64,000 nt of DNA, from the NCBI GenBank assembly GCA_944319915.1, contig CALUEY010000002.1, positions 140,331 through 204,330 on the forward strand, read 5' to 3'. Under the pieces are notes generated by a model. That model made no database searches. It saw nothing but the letters and a program-made list of their open reading frames with translations, and was not told the DNA's origin. Source of the stretch: an uncultured Prevotella sp. GTDB lineage: Bacteria > Bacteroidota > Bacteroidia > Bacteroidales > Bacteroidaceae. Positions within the stretch are counted from its first letter, which is position 1. Each line of letters begins with the position of its first letter. The position numbers were made by a program, and so were the translations under genes. Below are positions 37,650 to 46,358 of the stretch, in pieces.

Positions 37650-38522
37650 CTATCTTGCCGCCGGGCCTTTGCGGAACTCCAGGCAGGCCCAGTGGCCTGA
37701 GCTGGCTGTGTGGGCCGGGCTTAGCCCCAGGGCTTCGGCGCAGCGGGTTATGGCTTGGGCGTCGCTTTCATAGAAACCGCTGAGCAGCAGCAGCGCGCCC
37801 TCGGCCATGGCCTCGCAGAAGCGGGGCATGTCGGCAAGGAGAATGTTGCAGTTGATGTTGGCCGCCACCACGTTGAACTTCCCCTCTGTCCTGTCTATGG
37901 CCGAGGCGTCGCCCTGCAAGGCCGTAAACCTGTCGGCAACGCCGTTGGCCGTGGCGTTGTGGCGCGAGTTCTCCACGCTCCACTCATCGATGTCATAGCC
38001 CACGGCCATGGCCGCCCCCATCTTCAGCGCGGCTATGGCCAGTATGCCCGTGCCGCAGCCGCAGTCGAGCATGCGCTTGCCGGTCATGTCGGCGGCCAGG
38101 AGCCTTTCCACCATCATGCGCGTAGTCTCGTGGGTGCCTGTGCCGAAAGCCAGCTTGGCGTCTATTCCTATCGTTATGTCGTAGTGGCTTTGTGGCAGGT
38201 GGCGGCCGTCGTGTATGCAGCAGCGGTCGCCAATGGCTATAGGCTCAAAGCCTTCCTGCTCCCACTGCTCGTTCCAGTCGCGGTATTCGGCTTCCTTTAT
38301 GGTGTAACTTACCTTTACCCCTGGCATGGGGAAATTGTTTGCAAGGTCGTCGAGAGCAGTGCGGTCGAGCAGCGTGGTCTGCACGTAGCCTTTGGTTCCG
38401 CCGTCGGTTTCCTCAAAAGCCTCAAAGCCGGCGTCACCAGCCATGGCGGCGATGAGGTCGCGTGCGTCCTGAAGGCCATCGCCCTTGGGCGACACGCTGA
38501 ATTCCACTTCGTAGTATCTCAT
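37650..38522 (-). CDS. prmA: Ribosomal protein L11 methyltransferase
   Basis: 290 residues from ATG 38522 (MRYYEVEFSVSPKGDGLQDA); the frame upstream is not coding. SAM motif: MLDCGCGTGILAIAALKMGA, preceded by AFGTGTHETTRMMVERLLA and followed by VVAANINCNILLADMPRFCE, all PrmA signatures. It methylates lysines of L11. It converges on the HNH remnant. A -7 box on the minus strand (TATTTTTG, 38549-38556) lies 27 bases upstream. Confidence 0.95.
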   Translation of the reverse strand: MRYYEVEFSVSPKGDGLQDARDLIAAMAGDAGFEAFEETDGGTKGYVQTTLLDRTALDDLANNFPMPGVKVSYTIKEAEYRDWNEQWEQEGFEPIAIGDRCCIHDGRHLPQSHYDITIGIDAKLAFGTGTHETTRMMVERLLAADMTGKRMLDCGCGTGILAIAALKMGAAMAVGYDIDEWSVENSRHNATANGVADRFTALQGDASAIDRTEGKFNVVAANINCNILLADMPRFCEAMAEGALLLLSGFYESDAQAITRCAEALGLSPAHTASSGHWACLEFRKGPAAR

Positions 38523-38598
38523 GAAAGCATTGATGTTAATTAGCCTTGCAAAAATACAAAAAATAGGGGAATCCCTACGCAAGTTTAGGTTTTTTCCG

Positions 38599-38629
38599 TA
38601 ATTTTGCAAGAGAAGACAATGTAATTTTG
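38599..38629 (+). promoter_or_regulatory. Two TAATTTTG boxes before the Tyr/Trp-rich secreted protein gene
   Basis: TAATTTTG occurs at 38599-38606 and again at 38622-38629. Either could be the -7 box for the gene at 38670; -33 elements are not clear. Confidence 0.5.
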
Positions 38630-38669
38630 CATTGATAGTTAATGAACAATAAAGAAAGGGAGGTTGTAT

Positions 38670-39494
38670 ATGAACAAGCTGGCAATGGCACTGGCCGCCG
38701 CATGGCTGGTTCCCGTGGTGGCCATATCTCAGGATGACTTGTATTTCGTGCCGGAGGAAGAGCACGAGGAGCGCGCGGCTGAAGTGCGCGAACTGCCTGT
38801 GGAGACGTATTACAGCGGCAGTCAGCGCGATGTGGATGAGTACAATCGCCGAGGCTCATACGTGCAGCAGATAGACTCTGCCGGAAATGACATCATAGAC
38901 TTTGACGGGGCCGTGGGCGTTTACCCCGACACCTTAGGCGACTATGCCTGCACGAGGCAGATGAGCCGTTTCGACGATTATTCGTGGTATGACCCTTATT
39001 GGGCGGGCTACAACGACGGGCGCTGGGACAGCTGGTGGTGGAACGATCCGTGGTATTACTCATATTGGTACGGCCCGTGGTTCTATGCCGGTTGGGGCTA
39101 CTATCCATGGCATTACCACGCATGGTATCCCTATCACCACCATTGGTACGTTGGGTCTTACTACAGGCCGTACCGTGGCATTACCGGCACGGCCAACCAT
39201 GGCTTCGTGAACCGGGGAGGGCGGTGGAACGGCGGCACCGGCTACCGTGGCTCAACAGCAGGCCGCAGAGGCACGTCGGGCGGCAGCAGAAAATACATAC
39301 GCAATTTCTCGGGCAATCGCAGCTCTAACAGGGTTAGCTCTTCTACTTCAACGCGCCGTCCGTCATACAGCAACGGCAATTCGTTTGGTGGCAGCCGCAG
39401 TGGCGGAGGCTTCAGTGGCAGCCGCAGCGGTGGGGGCAGTCGCGTGGGCGGCGGCAGCCGTGGCGGTGGCGGCGGTTTCCGCGGCCGCAGGTGA
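38670..39494 (+). CDS. Secreted low-complexity protein: Tyr/Trp/His-rich middle, Gly/Ser/Arg-rich C-terminus
   Basis: 274 residues from ATG 38670. Signal peptide MNKLAMALAAAWLVPVVAIS. Residues about 20-100 are acidic and regular. From about 105 to 170 almost every second residue is Y, W or H (WDSWWWNDPWYYSYWYGPW, HYHAWYPYHHHWYVGSYY). From about 180 to the end the chain is Gly/Ser/Arg-rich with repeated SRSGGG and GGSR blocks, ending GGFRGRR. I do not recognise a family beyond general resemblance to exported aromatic/Gly-rich proteins. A cell-surface adhesive, matrix or metal-binding role is possible. The FadL-like gene starts 48 bases later, so they may share a transcript. Confidence 0.75.
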   Translation: MNKLAMALAAAWLVPVVAISQDDLYFVPEEEHEERAAEVRELPVETYYSGSQRDVDEYNRRGSYVQQIDSAGNDIIDFDGAVGVYPDTLGDYACTRQMSRFDDYSWYDPYWAGYNDGRWDSWWWNDPWYYSYWYGPWFYAGWGYYPWHYHAWYPYHHHWYVGSYYRPYRGITGTANHGFVNRGGRWNGGTGYRGSTAGRRGTSGGSRKYIRNFSGNRSSNRVSSSTSTRRPSYSNGNSFGGSRSGGGFSGSRSGGGSRVGGGSRGGGGGFRGRR

Positions 39495-39542
39495 TTGTTG
39501 ATAGTTCAATGAATGTGTTTTCAGTTATTAAGGAGTTTTGTC

Positions 39543-41129
39543 ATGAAGAAAATCATATTGCCATTGGTGGCCGTGCTCACGGCAGCTGCGGCCACGGCGC
39601 AGGAAACTTACGAGAACGCGCGCTTGGCCACGGAAGACCTTAACGGCACGGCGCGCTACGTGGGAATGGGCGGGGCCATGGATGCGCTTGGCGCCGACCT
39701 ATCTACCATAGGCACCAACCCGGCCGGCATCGGCCTTTTCCGCCACTCGCAGGCCAAGGTGTCGTTTGGCTTCGTTTCGCAGCAAGGGGCTGAGGGCTTT
39801 GCCGGTGCCGACAAGACGAACATGAGCTTCGACCAGGCTGGCTTCGTCTACACGTTCCGCACGGCGCGCAAGTCGTTCGTAAACTTTGCGTTCAACTACC
39901 ACAAGAGCACCAACTTCAACCAGATACTCTCGGCATCCAACCGTCTCAGCGGGGCTTCGCAGAACAAGCTGTCGTACCTGAAAGGGGCTAACGATATGTT
40001 TGGCGTGTTTTATGACGTTGACCACTATGTGGGTAACAACAATCTGTTCAACTCTGTTGATTACATATATTACAACGGATTCCTCGTGTCGCACGATGGT
40101 GAGACTGGCGAGCCATCGTTTGGCTACAACGAGGCCACGGGCTACGCCTTCAACCGCGCCAACGGCGGCTACATAGGCGAATATGACTTTAACATCAGCG
40201 GCAACATCAACGACAGGGTGTATCTCGGCCTCACCGTTGGCATCCATGATGTGAACTACAATGGCTACGGCGAATATTCGGAGGACTTGATCGATGCCCA
40301 AGGGTCGTCGATTGGTGGGGTTACCGTGGCCGATGACCGAGTGATATCAGGCACGGGCTTCAACCTTAAGATGGGCGTGATATTCCGCCCGGTGGAAAAC
40401 TCGCCGTTCAGGATAGGCCTTTCGGTGGCCACGCCTACGTGGTATGACCTGACCACGAGCAACCACACCGTATTGGTGAACAATTCGTCAATGGGCGAGT
40501 GGGACACGTATGCGAGCACCGAGGCTTATGACTTTAAGCTCAACACGCCTTGGAAATTCGGGCTGAGCCTCGGCACCACGGTGGGTAACTACCTCGCCAT
40601 CGGCGCAAGCTACGACTATGCCGACTATGGCAACCTCGACTCGCGCATCAACGAGGGCGAAGGGTTCGACTGGACTCATGATGGGTATTACGAAACCAGC
40701 ACCAGCGACCGGGCCATGAACACGCACACAGAGCACACGCTGAAGGGCGTGAGCACGGTGAAGGTGGGCTTGGAGTATAAACCCGACGCCGCGCTGGCCA
40801 TACGCCTTGGTTACAACTATGTGTCGCCGATGTACAACAAGAACGGGTTCAAGGACTATTCCATCGATTCTCCCGGAACATACTATGCCTCGGCAACCGA
40901 CTACACAAACTGGAAGTCGACGAACCGCATCACTTGCGGAGTGGGCTATACGGTGAAGAAGTTCTCGTTCGACATGGCGTATCAGTATTCGGTGCAGAAA
41001 GGCGACTTCCATCCGTTTGCCGACTTTGGCACTCCCGACATGGCAGTTGATGAGCGCAACATAGGCACGGCTACGGGCGTTGACAACAAGCGCCATCAGG
41101 TGCTCTTCACCTTGGGATATTCGTTCTGA
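39543..41129 (+). CDS. Outer-membrane OmpP1/FadL/TodX-family barrel protein
   Basis: 528 residues from ATG 39543. Signal peptide MKKIILPLVAVLTAAAATAQ. The N-terminal hatch-like segment TARYVGMGGAMDALGADLST followed by NPAGIGLF is the typical opening of this family. The rest alternates as beta-strands and ends HQVLFTLGYSF with a terminal aromatic residue. FadL-type channels pass hydrophobic compounds through the outer membrane; the substrate here is unknown. A strong terminator follows. Confidence 0.88.
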   Translation: MKKIILPLVAVLTAAAATAQETYENARLATEDLNGTARYVGMGGAMDALGADLSTIGTNPAGIGLFRHSQAKVSFGFVSQQGAEGFAGADKTNMSFDQAGFVYTFRTARKSFVNFAFNYHKSTNFNQILSASNRLSGASQNKLSYLKGANDMFGVFYDVDHYVGNNNLFNSVDYIYYNGFLVSHDGETGEPSFGYNEATGYAFNRANGGYIGEYDFNISGNINDRVYLGLTVGIHDVNYNGYGEYSEDLIDAQGSSIGGVTVADDRVISGTGFNLKMGVIFRPVENSPFRIGLSVATPTWYDLTTSNHTVLVNNSSMGEWDTYASTEAYDFKLNTPWKFGLSLGTTVGNYLAIGASYDYADYGNLDSRINEGEGFDWTHDGYYETSTSDRAMNTHTEHTLKGVSTVKVGLEYKPDAALAIRLGYNYVSPMYNKNGFKDYSIDSPGTYYASATDYTNWKSTNRITCGVGYTVKKFSFDMAYQYSVQKGDFHPFADFGTPDMAVDERNIGTATGVDNKRHQVLFTLGYSF

Positions 41130-41201
41130 GCCAGCCTTTGCCGCCGCATTGACCACAGGCCTACAATTAGGCAGCTTGCCGGCCAAGGCCTGGCATAGAG
41201 G

Positions 41202-41238
41202 GCAAGCCCCTGCCTGCTCAGGGCAGGGGCTTGCTTTG
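41202..41238 (+). terminator. Terminator after the FadL-like gene
   Basis: GCAAGCCCCTGCC (41202-41214) pairs with GGCAGGGGCTTGC (41222-41234), a perfect 13-bp stem with a 7-nt loop, followed by TTTG. Confidence 0.85.
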
Positions 41239-41322
41239 CGTTGTGGCTCGCGCAGAGGGCCGTATATGCAAGGTGCAAGCGTCATTTCTTGACTTTTATT
41301 CGTTCGTTTCGGCTATTTTGTG

Positions 41323-41330
41323 TAACTTTG
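41323..41330 (+). promoter_or_regulatory. Promoter -7 box (TAACTTTG) for fur-purA-hisS
   Basis: TAACTTTG lies 26 bases before ATG 41356 in an A/T-rich stretch. The -33 element is unclear. Confidence 0.6.
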
Positions 41331-41355
41331 TGCGGTTTATGAGTTCAACAGTGAG

Positions 41356-41856
41356 ATGAAAGAAAGCTCAAAGGCATCATTGCACCAGATATTGAGCGAT
41401 TATCTGGAACTTAACAATTATCGCAAGACACCCGAGCGGTTTGCGATACTCGATGCCGTTTACAGCATAAACGGCCACTTCACGTTGGACGAGCTTAACG
41501 CAAAGCTGGAAGAAGAATGCCATTTCCCGGTAAGCAGAGCCACTCTTTACAACACGCTGAAGCTGTTCATGGAGTCGAGGCTCGTGATGCGCCACCGCTT
41601 TCAGGGCGCAACCAAGTATGAGGCGTGCTACTACAACGGGTGCCACAGCCACCAGGTGTGCACCATATGCGGAAAGGTGGTGGAGATAAAGTCGCCGGAG
41701 GTTAGCGCGGCCATCAACGACCTGCACCTCAAAAGGTTCCGCAAAGATGGATTCTCACTATATATATATGGTGTATGCAGTGCCTGCCAGGCTCGCCTTA
41801 CACGCAAGAAAGGCAACGAAACGAAACAGAAACCACAAAAGGAAAAGAAACAATAA
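41356..41856 (+). CDS. Fur-family transcriptional regulator
   Basis: 166 residues. A winged-helix N-terminal half (NYRKTPERFAILDAVYSING, FPVSRATLYNTLKLFMES) is followed by the metal/dimer half with CHSHQVCTICGKVVEI (two Cys as CxxC at 102-105) and a second CxxC at 141-144 (CSACQARL). The structural zinc site is therefore complete. Whether it senses iron, zinc or peroxide cannot be told from sequence alone. A Lys-rich tail ends the protein. Its stop overlaps the purA start by one base (TAATG), so the three genes fur-purA-hisS are coupled. Confidence 0.93.
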   Translation: MKESSKASLHQILSDYLELNNYRKTPERFAILDAVYSINGHFTLDELNAKLEEECHFPVSRATLYNTLKLFMESRLVMRHRFQGATKYEACYYNGCHSHQVCTICGKVVEIKSPEVSAAINDLHLKRFRKDGFSLYIYGVCSACQARLTRKKGNETKQKPQKEKKQ

Positions 41857-43127
41857 TGAACAAAGGAAAAGTAGACGTCCTGCTGGGCTTGCAGTGGGGC
41901 GATGAAGGAAAGGGAAAGGTCGTCGACGTGCTTACGCCGCAGTATGATGTCGTGGCGCGTTTCCAGGGCGGCCCCAATGCCGGCCATACGCTGGAGTTTG
42001 AGGGGCAGAAGTATGTCCTTCGCAGCATTCCTTCCGGTATTTTCCAAGGAGGGAAAGTTAACATCATAGGCAACGGTGTGGTGCTTGCTCCTGACTTGTT
42101 TATGGAGGAGGCCAAGGCTCTCGAAGAGAGCGGGCATGACTTGCGAGGCCACTTGCACATATCGAAGAAAGCCCACCTAATAATGCCTACACACAGGGTG
42201 CTCGACGCAGCTTACGAGGCTGCCAAGGGTAAGAGCAAGGTGGGTACCACGGGCAAGGGCATTGGCCCTACGTATACTGACAAGATATCGAGGAACGGCC
42301 TCCGAGTGGGCGACATCTTCGAGAATTTTGACCAAAGGTACAGGGCTTGCAAGGCTCGCCACGAGGCCATACTGAAGTCGATGGGCTATGAGTATGACAT
42401 TGCAGAGGTTGAGAAGAAGTGGATGGAGGGCATCGAATACCTCCGCAACTTCAAGATAGTGGATTCGGAGCACGAGGTGAACAACCTGCTGCGCGAGGGC
42501 AAGAGCGTGCTGTGCGAAGGTGCCCAGGGTACGATGCTCGATGTGGACTTCGGCTCTTATCCTTACGTTACGTCGTCGAACACCATCTGCGGCGGTGCTT
42601 GCACGGGCCTGGGCATAGGGCCAGGGAAGATAGGCGACGTATATGGCATCATGAAGGCTTATTGCACCCGCGTTGGCGCAGGGCCGTTCCCCACGGAGCT
42701 TTTCGATGAGGTGGGCGACACCATCAGGCAACTTGGACATGAGTATGGTGCCGTGACAGGCCGCGAGCGCAGGTGCGGGTGGATAGACCTCGTTGCGCTT
42801 CGCTATGCTATCATGGTGAACGGTGTCACTCAGCTCATAATGATGAAGAGCGACGTGCTTGACGGCTTTGACACCATAAAGGCTTGCGTTGCATACAAAC
42901 AGCACGGCAGGCAGATAGATTATTTCCCCTATAACATTGAGGAAGGCATAGAGCCGGTTTACAAGGAACTGCGCGGCTGGAAGACCGACATGACCAAGTT
43001 CACCTCCGAGGACGAGTTCCCGAAGGAGTTCCGTGAGTATATTGCTTTCCTTGAGGCAGAGCTTGAGACTCCAATCAAGATAATATCGATAGGACCCGAC
43101 CGAGAACAGACAATCGTGAGAGACTGA
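41856..43127 (+). CDS. purA: Adenylosuccinate synthase
   Basis: 423 residues from ATG 41856 ([20 protein letters not shown]); the longer frame lies within the fur gene. The GTP site [16 protein letters not shown], the IMP-site block [20 protein letters not shown] and [20 protein letters not shown] are all present. It starts AMP synthesis from IMP. Its stop overlaps the hisS start (TGATG). Confidence 0.98.
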   Translation: MNKGKVDVLLGLQWGDEGKGKVVDVLTPQYDVVARFQGGPNAGHTLEFEGQKYVLRSIPSGIFQGGKVNIIGNGVVLAPDLFMEEAKALEESGHDLRGHLHISKKAHLIMPTHRVLDAAYEAAKGKSKVGTTGKGIGPTYTDKISRNGLRVGDIFENFDQRYRACKARHEAILKSMGYEYDIAEVEKKWMEGIEYLRNFKIVDSEHEVNNLLREGKSVLCEGAQGTMLDVDFGSYPYVTSSNTICGGACTGLGIGPGKIGDVYGIMKAYCTRVGAGPFPTELFDEVGDTIRQLGHEYGAVTGRERRCGWIDLVALRYAIMVNGVTQLIMMKSDVLDGFDTIKACVAYKQHGRQIDYFPYNIEEGIEPVYKELRGWKTDMTKFTSEDEFPKEFREYIAFLEAELETPIKIISIGPDREQTIVRD

Positions 43128-44494
43128 TGGCACAGAAACCAAGCATACCCAAAGGCACGCGCGACTTCTCCACCGTGGAGATGGCCAAGCGCAATTATAT
43201 CTTTGACACCATAAAGGGCGTGTTTGCGCTCTATGGCTACCAGCAGATAGAGACTCCGGCTATGGAAACCTTGCAGACGCTGATGGGCAAGTATGGGGAG
43301 GAGGGCGACAAGCTCCTCTTCAAGGTGCTGAACAGCGGCGACTACCTGAGCAAGGTGACGGACGAGGAACTTTGCTCGCGCAATTCCCTTCATCTTGCGC
43401 CGCGCTTGTGCGAGAAAGGGCTGCGCTACGACCTCACCGTACCGTTTGCCCGCTATGTGGTGATGCACCGCGATGAACTGCAGCTGCCTTTCAAGCGTTA
43501 CCAGATACAGCCTGTGTGGCGTGCAGACCGCCCACAGAAAGGGCGTTACCGCGAGTTCTACCAGTGCGATGCAGATGTGGTGGGGAGCGACTCCCTCCTC
43601 AACGAGGTGGAGCTGATGCAGATGGTGGACACAGTGTTCAGCCGCTTTGGCATCCGCGTGGCCATAAAAATCAACAACCGCAAGATTCTCACGGGCATCG
43701 CCGAGGTTATAGGTGAGGCCGACAAGATAGTCGACATCACCGTGGCGATAGACAAGCTCGACAAGATTGGGCTTGACAACGTCAACGCCGAGCTTCGCGC
43801 TGCCGGTATATCCGATGGCGCAATAGCAAAGTTGCAGCCTATAATAAACCTTGCGGGGAGCAACGACGAGAAGCTGGCCGTGATTGAGCGTGTGCTTGCT
43901 GGCAGCGACTCAGGCTTGAAAGGGGTGGGCGAGACGCGCTTCATCCTCGATACCCTTAAGCGTACTGGCCTTAAGAACGCCATTGAGCTTGACCTAACGT
44001 TGGCCCGCGGCCTGAACTACTACACAGGCGCCATCTTTGAGGTGAAGGCCCTCGACACCCCTATGGGCAGCATCACCGGTGGCGGGCGTTACGATAATCT
44101 CACAGGCATCTTCGGCATGCCGGGGCTTAGCGGAGTGGGAATCTCGTTTGGCGCCGACCGCATCTTCGACGTGCTCAATGCCCTGGAGCTTTATCCCGTT
44201 GATGCCGTGAATGGCACACAGCTCCTGTTTGTCAATTTCGGCGAGAAGGAAATGGATTACTGCCTTCCGCTGGCCGCCCAGGCACGGGCAGCCGGCATAA
44301 GGACGGAGCTTTACCCCGATGCTGCCAAGATGAAGAAGCAGATGGCGTATGCCAACGCCAAGGGCATACGCTTCGTGGCGATGGCGGGCGACAACGAGGT
44401 GAGCCAAGGTAAGTTGACGCTAAAGGACATGGCGACCGGGGAGCAGCGCTTGATAGACGCTTCTGCCCTTGTCGCTGAGGTGAAAGGCAAATGA
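43127..44494 (+). CDS. hisS: Histidine--tRNA ligase
   Basis: 455 residues. Class II motifs: [20 protein letters not shown] near the start, [20 protein letters not shown] (motif 2), and [20 protein letters not shown] with [13 protein letters not shown] (motif 3); the histidine-specific block [14 protein letters not shown] is present. A C-terminal anticodon-binding domain follows ([20 protein letters not shown]). Coupled to purA by one overlapping base. Confidence 0.98.
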   Translation: MAQKPSIPKGTRDFSTVEMAKRNYIFDTIKGVFALYGYQQIETPAMETLQTLMGKYGEEGDKLLFKVLNSGDYLSKVTDEELCSRNSLHLAPRLCEKGLRYDLTVPFARYVVMHRDELQLPFKRYQIQPVWRADRPQKGRYREFYQCDADVVGSDSLLNEVELMQMVDTVFSRFGIRVAIKINNRKILTGIAEVIGEADKIVDITVAIDKLDKIGLDNVNAELRAAGISDGAIAKLQPIINLAGSNDEKLAVIERVLAGSDSGLKGVGETRFILDTLKRTGLKNAIELDLTLARGLNYYTGAIFEVKALDTPMGSITGGGRYDNLTGIFGMPGLSGVGISFGADRIFDVLNALELYPVDAVNGTQLLFVNFGEKEMDYCLPLAAQARAAGIRTELYPDAAKMKKQMAYANAKGIRFVAMAGDNEVSQGKLTLKDMATGEQRLIDASALVAEVKGK

Positions 44495-44563
44495 ACAAAC
44501 ACGGTAGGGTGCTGGCCGACTTCGGGCAGGCTGCGCCTTGCCTTTAACTAAAAACTAAAACGA

Positions 44564-45574
44564 ATGAAAAAACTCAGACTGATAGCTTATGCAGCCATTG
44601 TGGTTCTTGTGATGTCTGCATTCAAGCGCGACAACGTGGTGACTATCTTCATGATAGGCGACTCTACCATGGCAAACAAAAGCCTTAAGGACGGAAACCT
44701 TGAGCGGGGGTGGGGGATGGCCCTGCCTTGCTATTTTGACGATGGGGTAGTGGTGGATAACCATGCCGTGAACGGCCGCTCGTCGAAAAGCTTCATCAAC
44801 GAAGGCCGATGGCAGAAGGTGCTCGACAAGATTAAGCCCGGCGACTATGTGTTCATACAGTTCGGCCACAACGACGAGAAGCCGAAGCCCGACCGCCACA
44901 CAGACCCTGGCACTACTTTCGACGAGAACCTGCGCAAGTTCGTGCGCGAGACCCGCGAGAAAGGTGGCAAGCCGGTGCTGTTCAACTGTGTGGTGCGCCG
45001 CAATTTCATGAAGGAGGCTCCCAAGATTGACGATGACGAGGCTTTGCGCAAGACAACCGGCATGACGAAGGGCCAAAAGCCAGAGGATGAGGGTGACATA
45101 CTCGTTGACACACACGGCGACTATCGCTTCTCCCCGCGCAACGTGGCCAAGGAAATGAACGTGCCTTTTGTTGATGCCAACAAAATTACCCACGACCTTG
45201 AGCAGGGCCTTGGCCGCGAAAAGTCGAAGAAGCTCCACATGTGGTTCTACCCCGGCGAGGTTCCGTCAATCCCCAAGGGCCGTCAGGACAACACCCATTA
45301 CAATGTAAATGGGGCGCACGTGGTTGCCCGCCTGCTTGCTGAGGCCGTGACCAAGGAGGTGCCAGAGCTGAAGAGGCATCTCGTTAATTATGACCTCTCG
45401 GTGGCAAGCAACGGCGTAGGTGATTATTTCACGGTGCAGGAAGCTGTCGATAATGCTCCGAGCGGCAAGCCCACTACCATTCAGCTCTTCAGCGGAGAGT
45501 GGGCCAAGCCCGCCATCCCGGCCGACAAGGAAATCAAGTTCGTGCTGCGCGAGGGGGCTAAGTGGAAAGAATAA
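44564..45574 (+). CDS. SGNH-hydrolase (rhamnogalacturonan acetylesterase-like) with a truncated pectinesterase tail
   Basis: 336 residues. A short hydrophobic N-terminus (LRLIAYAAIVVLVMSAF) is followed by the esterase domain: FMIGDSTMANKS (Ser34), FIQFGHNDEKPKPD (Asn103) and DNTHYN (Asp242, His245), the blocks of rhamnogalacturonan acetylesterases. Residues 277-336 switch to another family: DLSVASNGVGDYFTVQEAVD and NAPSGKPTTIQLFSG resemble the opening of pectin methylesterase domains. That domain normally runs about 300 residues; here it ends after about 60 at GAKWKE. The likely history is loss of the distal part of an acetylesterase-methylesterase fusion. The esterase part looks intact. The substrate is probably pectin-derived. 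Confidence 0.85.
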   Translation: MKKLRLIAYAAIVVLVMSAFKRDNVVTIFMIGDSTMANKSLKDGNLERGWGMALPCYFDDGVVVDNHAVNGRSSKSFINEGRWQKVLDKIKPGDYVFIQFGHNDEKPKPDRHTDPGTTFDENLRKFVRETREKGGKPVLFNCVVRRNFMKEAPKIDDDEALRKTTGMTKGQKPEDEGDILVDTHGDYRFSPRNVAKEMNVPFVDANKITHDLEQGLGREKSKKLHMWFYPGEVPSIPKGRQDNTHYNVNGAHVVARLLAEAVTKEVPELKRHLVNYDLSVASNGVGDYFTVQEAVDNAPSGKPTTIQLFSGEWAKPAIPADKEIKFVLREGAKWKE

Positions 45575-45599
45575 AAATAACATAAAACTCCGCTTGCGC

Positions 45600-45630
45600 T
45601 TGCAGGAATCTTTATTTATGACTATCTTTG
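45600..45630 (+). promoter_or_regulatory. Promoter (TTG - 20 nt - TATCTTTG) for rubrerythrin
   Basis: TTG (45600-45602), 20 bases, TATCTTTG (45623-45630): both elements of the Bacteroidota promoter at standard spacing, about 30 bases before ATG 45661. Confidence 0.8.
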
Positions 45631-45660
45631 CATGACATAAACAACTAAACAATTACTATT

Positions 45661-46224
45661 ATGAAGAAGAAGTTTATTTGCACCGTGTGTGGTTACATAC
45701 ACGAGGGCGAGTCAGCCCCAGAGCAGTGTCCTATCTGCAAGGCCCCGGCATCAAAGTTCGTAGAGCTGAATGACAACGGGCAGGCTACGTTTGCCACGAT
45801 GCACATCCTCGGTGCAGCCCGCAAGGAGGGTGCCAACGAGGAGATGATCAAAGACCTTGAGGCCCACTTCAATGGCGAGTGCGGCGAGGTTGGTATGTAC
45901 CTTGCCATGAGCCGTCAGGCCGATCGCGAGGGCTACCCCGAGATAGCAGAGGCATACAAGCGCTACGCTTTCGAGGAGGCAGAGCACGCTTCCAAGTTTG
46001 CCGAGCTTCTGGGCGATGTCCTCAAGGACACCAAGAGCAACCTCAAGGCCCGCATTGCGGCTGAGAAGGGTGCTTGCGAGGACAAGTTCCGCATTGCCAA
46101 GAACGCCAAGGCCGCTGGCATGGATGCCACCCACGACACCGTGCACGAGATGGCCAAGGACGAGGCTCGCCACTGCGCTGGTTTCATCGGCCTCTATGAG
46201 CGCTATTTCGGCGACAAGAAGTAA
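45661..46224 (+). CDS. Rubrerythrin with N-terminal rubredoxin domain (reverse rubrerythrin)
   Basis: 187 residues. The rubredoxin-like iron site comes first ([10 protein letters not shown], Cys7/10; CPICKAP, Cys23/26), and a ferritin-like di-iron domain follows ([60 protein letters not shown]). In classical rubrerythrin the order is the opposite. The enzyme reduces hydrogen peroxide in anaerobes using electrons from NAD(P)H partners. It has its own clear promoter and an unusual terminator that overlaps the next gene. Confidence 0.93.
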   Translation: MKKKFICTVCGYIHEGESAPEQCPICKAPASKFVELNDNGQATFATMHILGAARKEGANEEMIKDLEAHFNGECGEVGMYLAMSRQADREGYPEIAEAYKRYAFEEAEHASKFAELLGDVLKDTKSNLKARIAAEKGACEDKFRIAKNAKAAGMDATHDTVHEMAKDEARHCAGFIGLYERYFGDKK

Positions 46225-46313
46225 AGCCTTGCAGCCCATCTTCATTTACCGCAGTTACCCGAACTACTCCACATTGTTGGTTGTAAGTAGGCTTGCGGCA
46301 CAATAAAAAGAAA

Positions 46314-46358
46314 GAATGACCGTTTTATCAGTTAAGATGAAACGGTTATTCTTTTTTT
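46314..46358 (+). terminator. Intrinsic terminator containing the start codon of the next gene
   Basis: A 16-bp stem (46314-46329 with 46336-46351; 14 Watson-Crick and 2 G-U pairs) closes the loop AGTTAA and is followed by seven T (46352-46358). It is the natural end of the rubrerythrin transcript, 90 bases after its stop. The 3' arm holds ATG 46337, and the arm plus T-run encode the first residues MKRLFFF of the lipoprotein. Confidence 0.88.
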
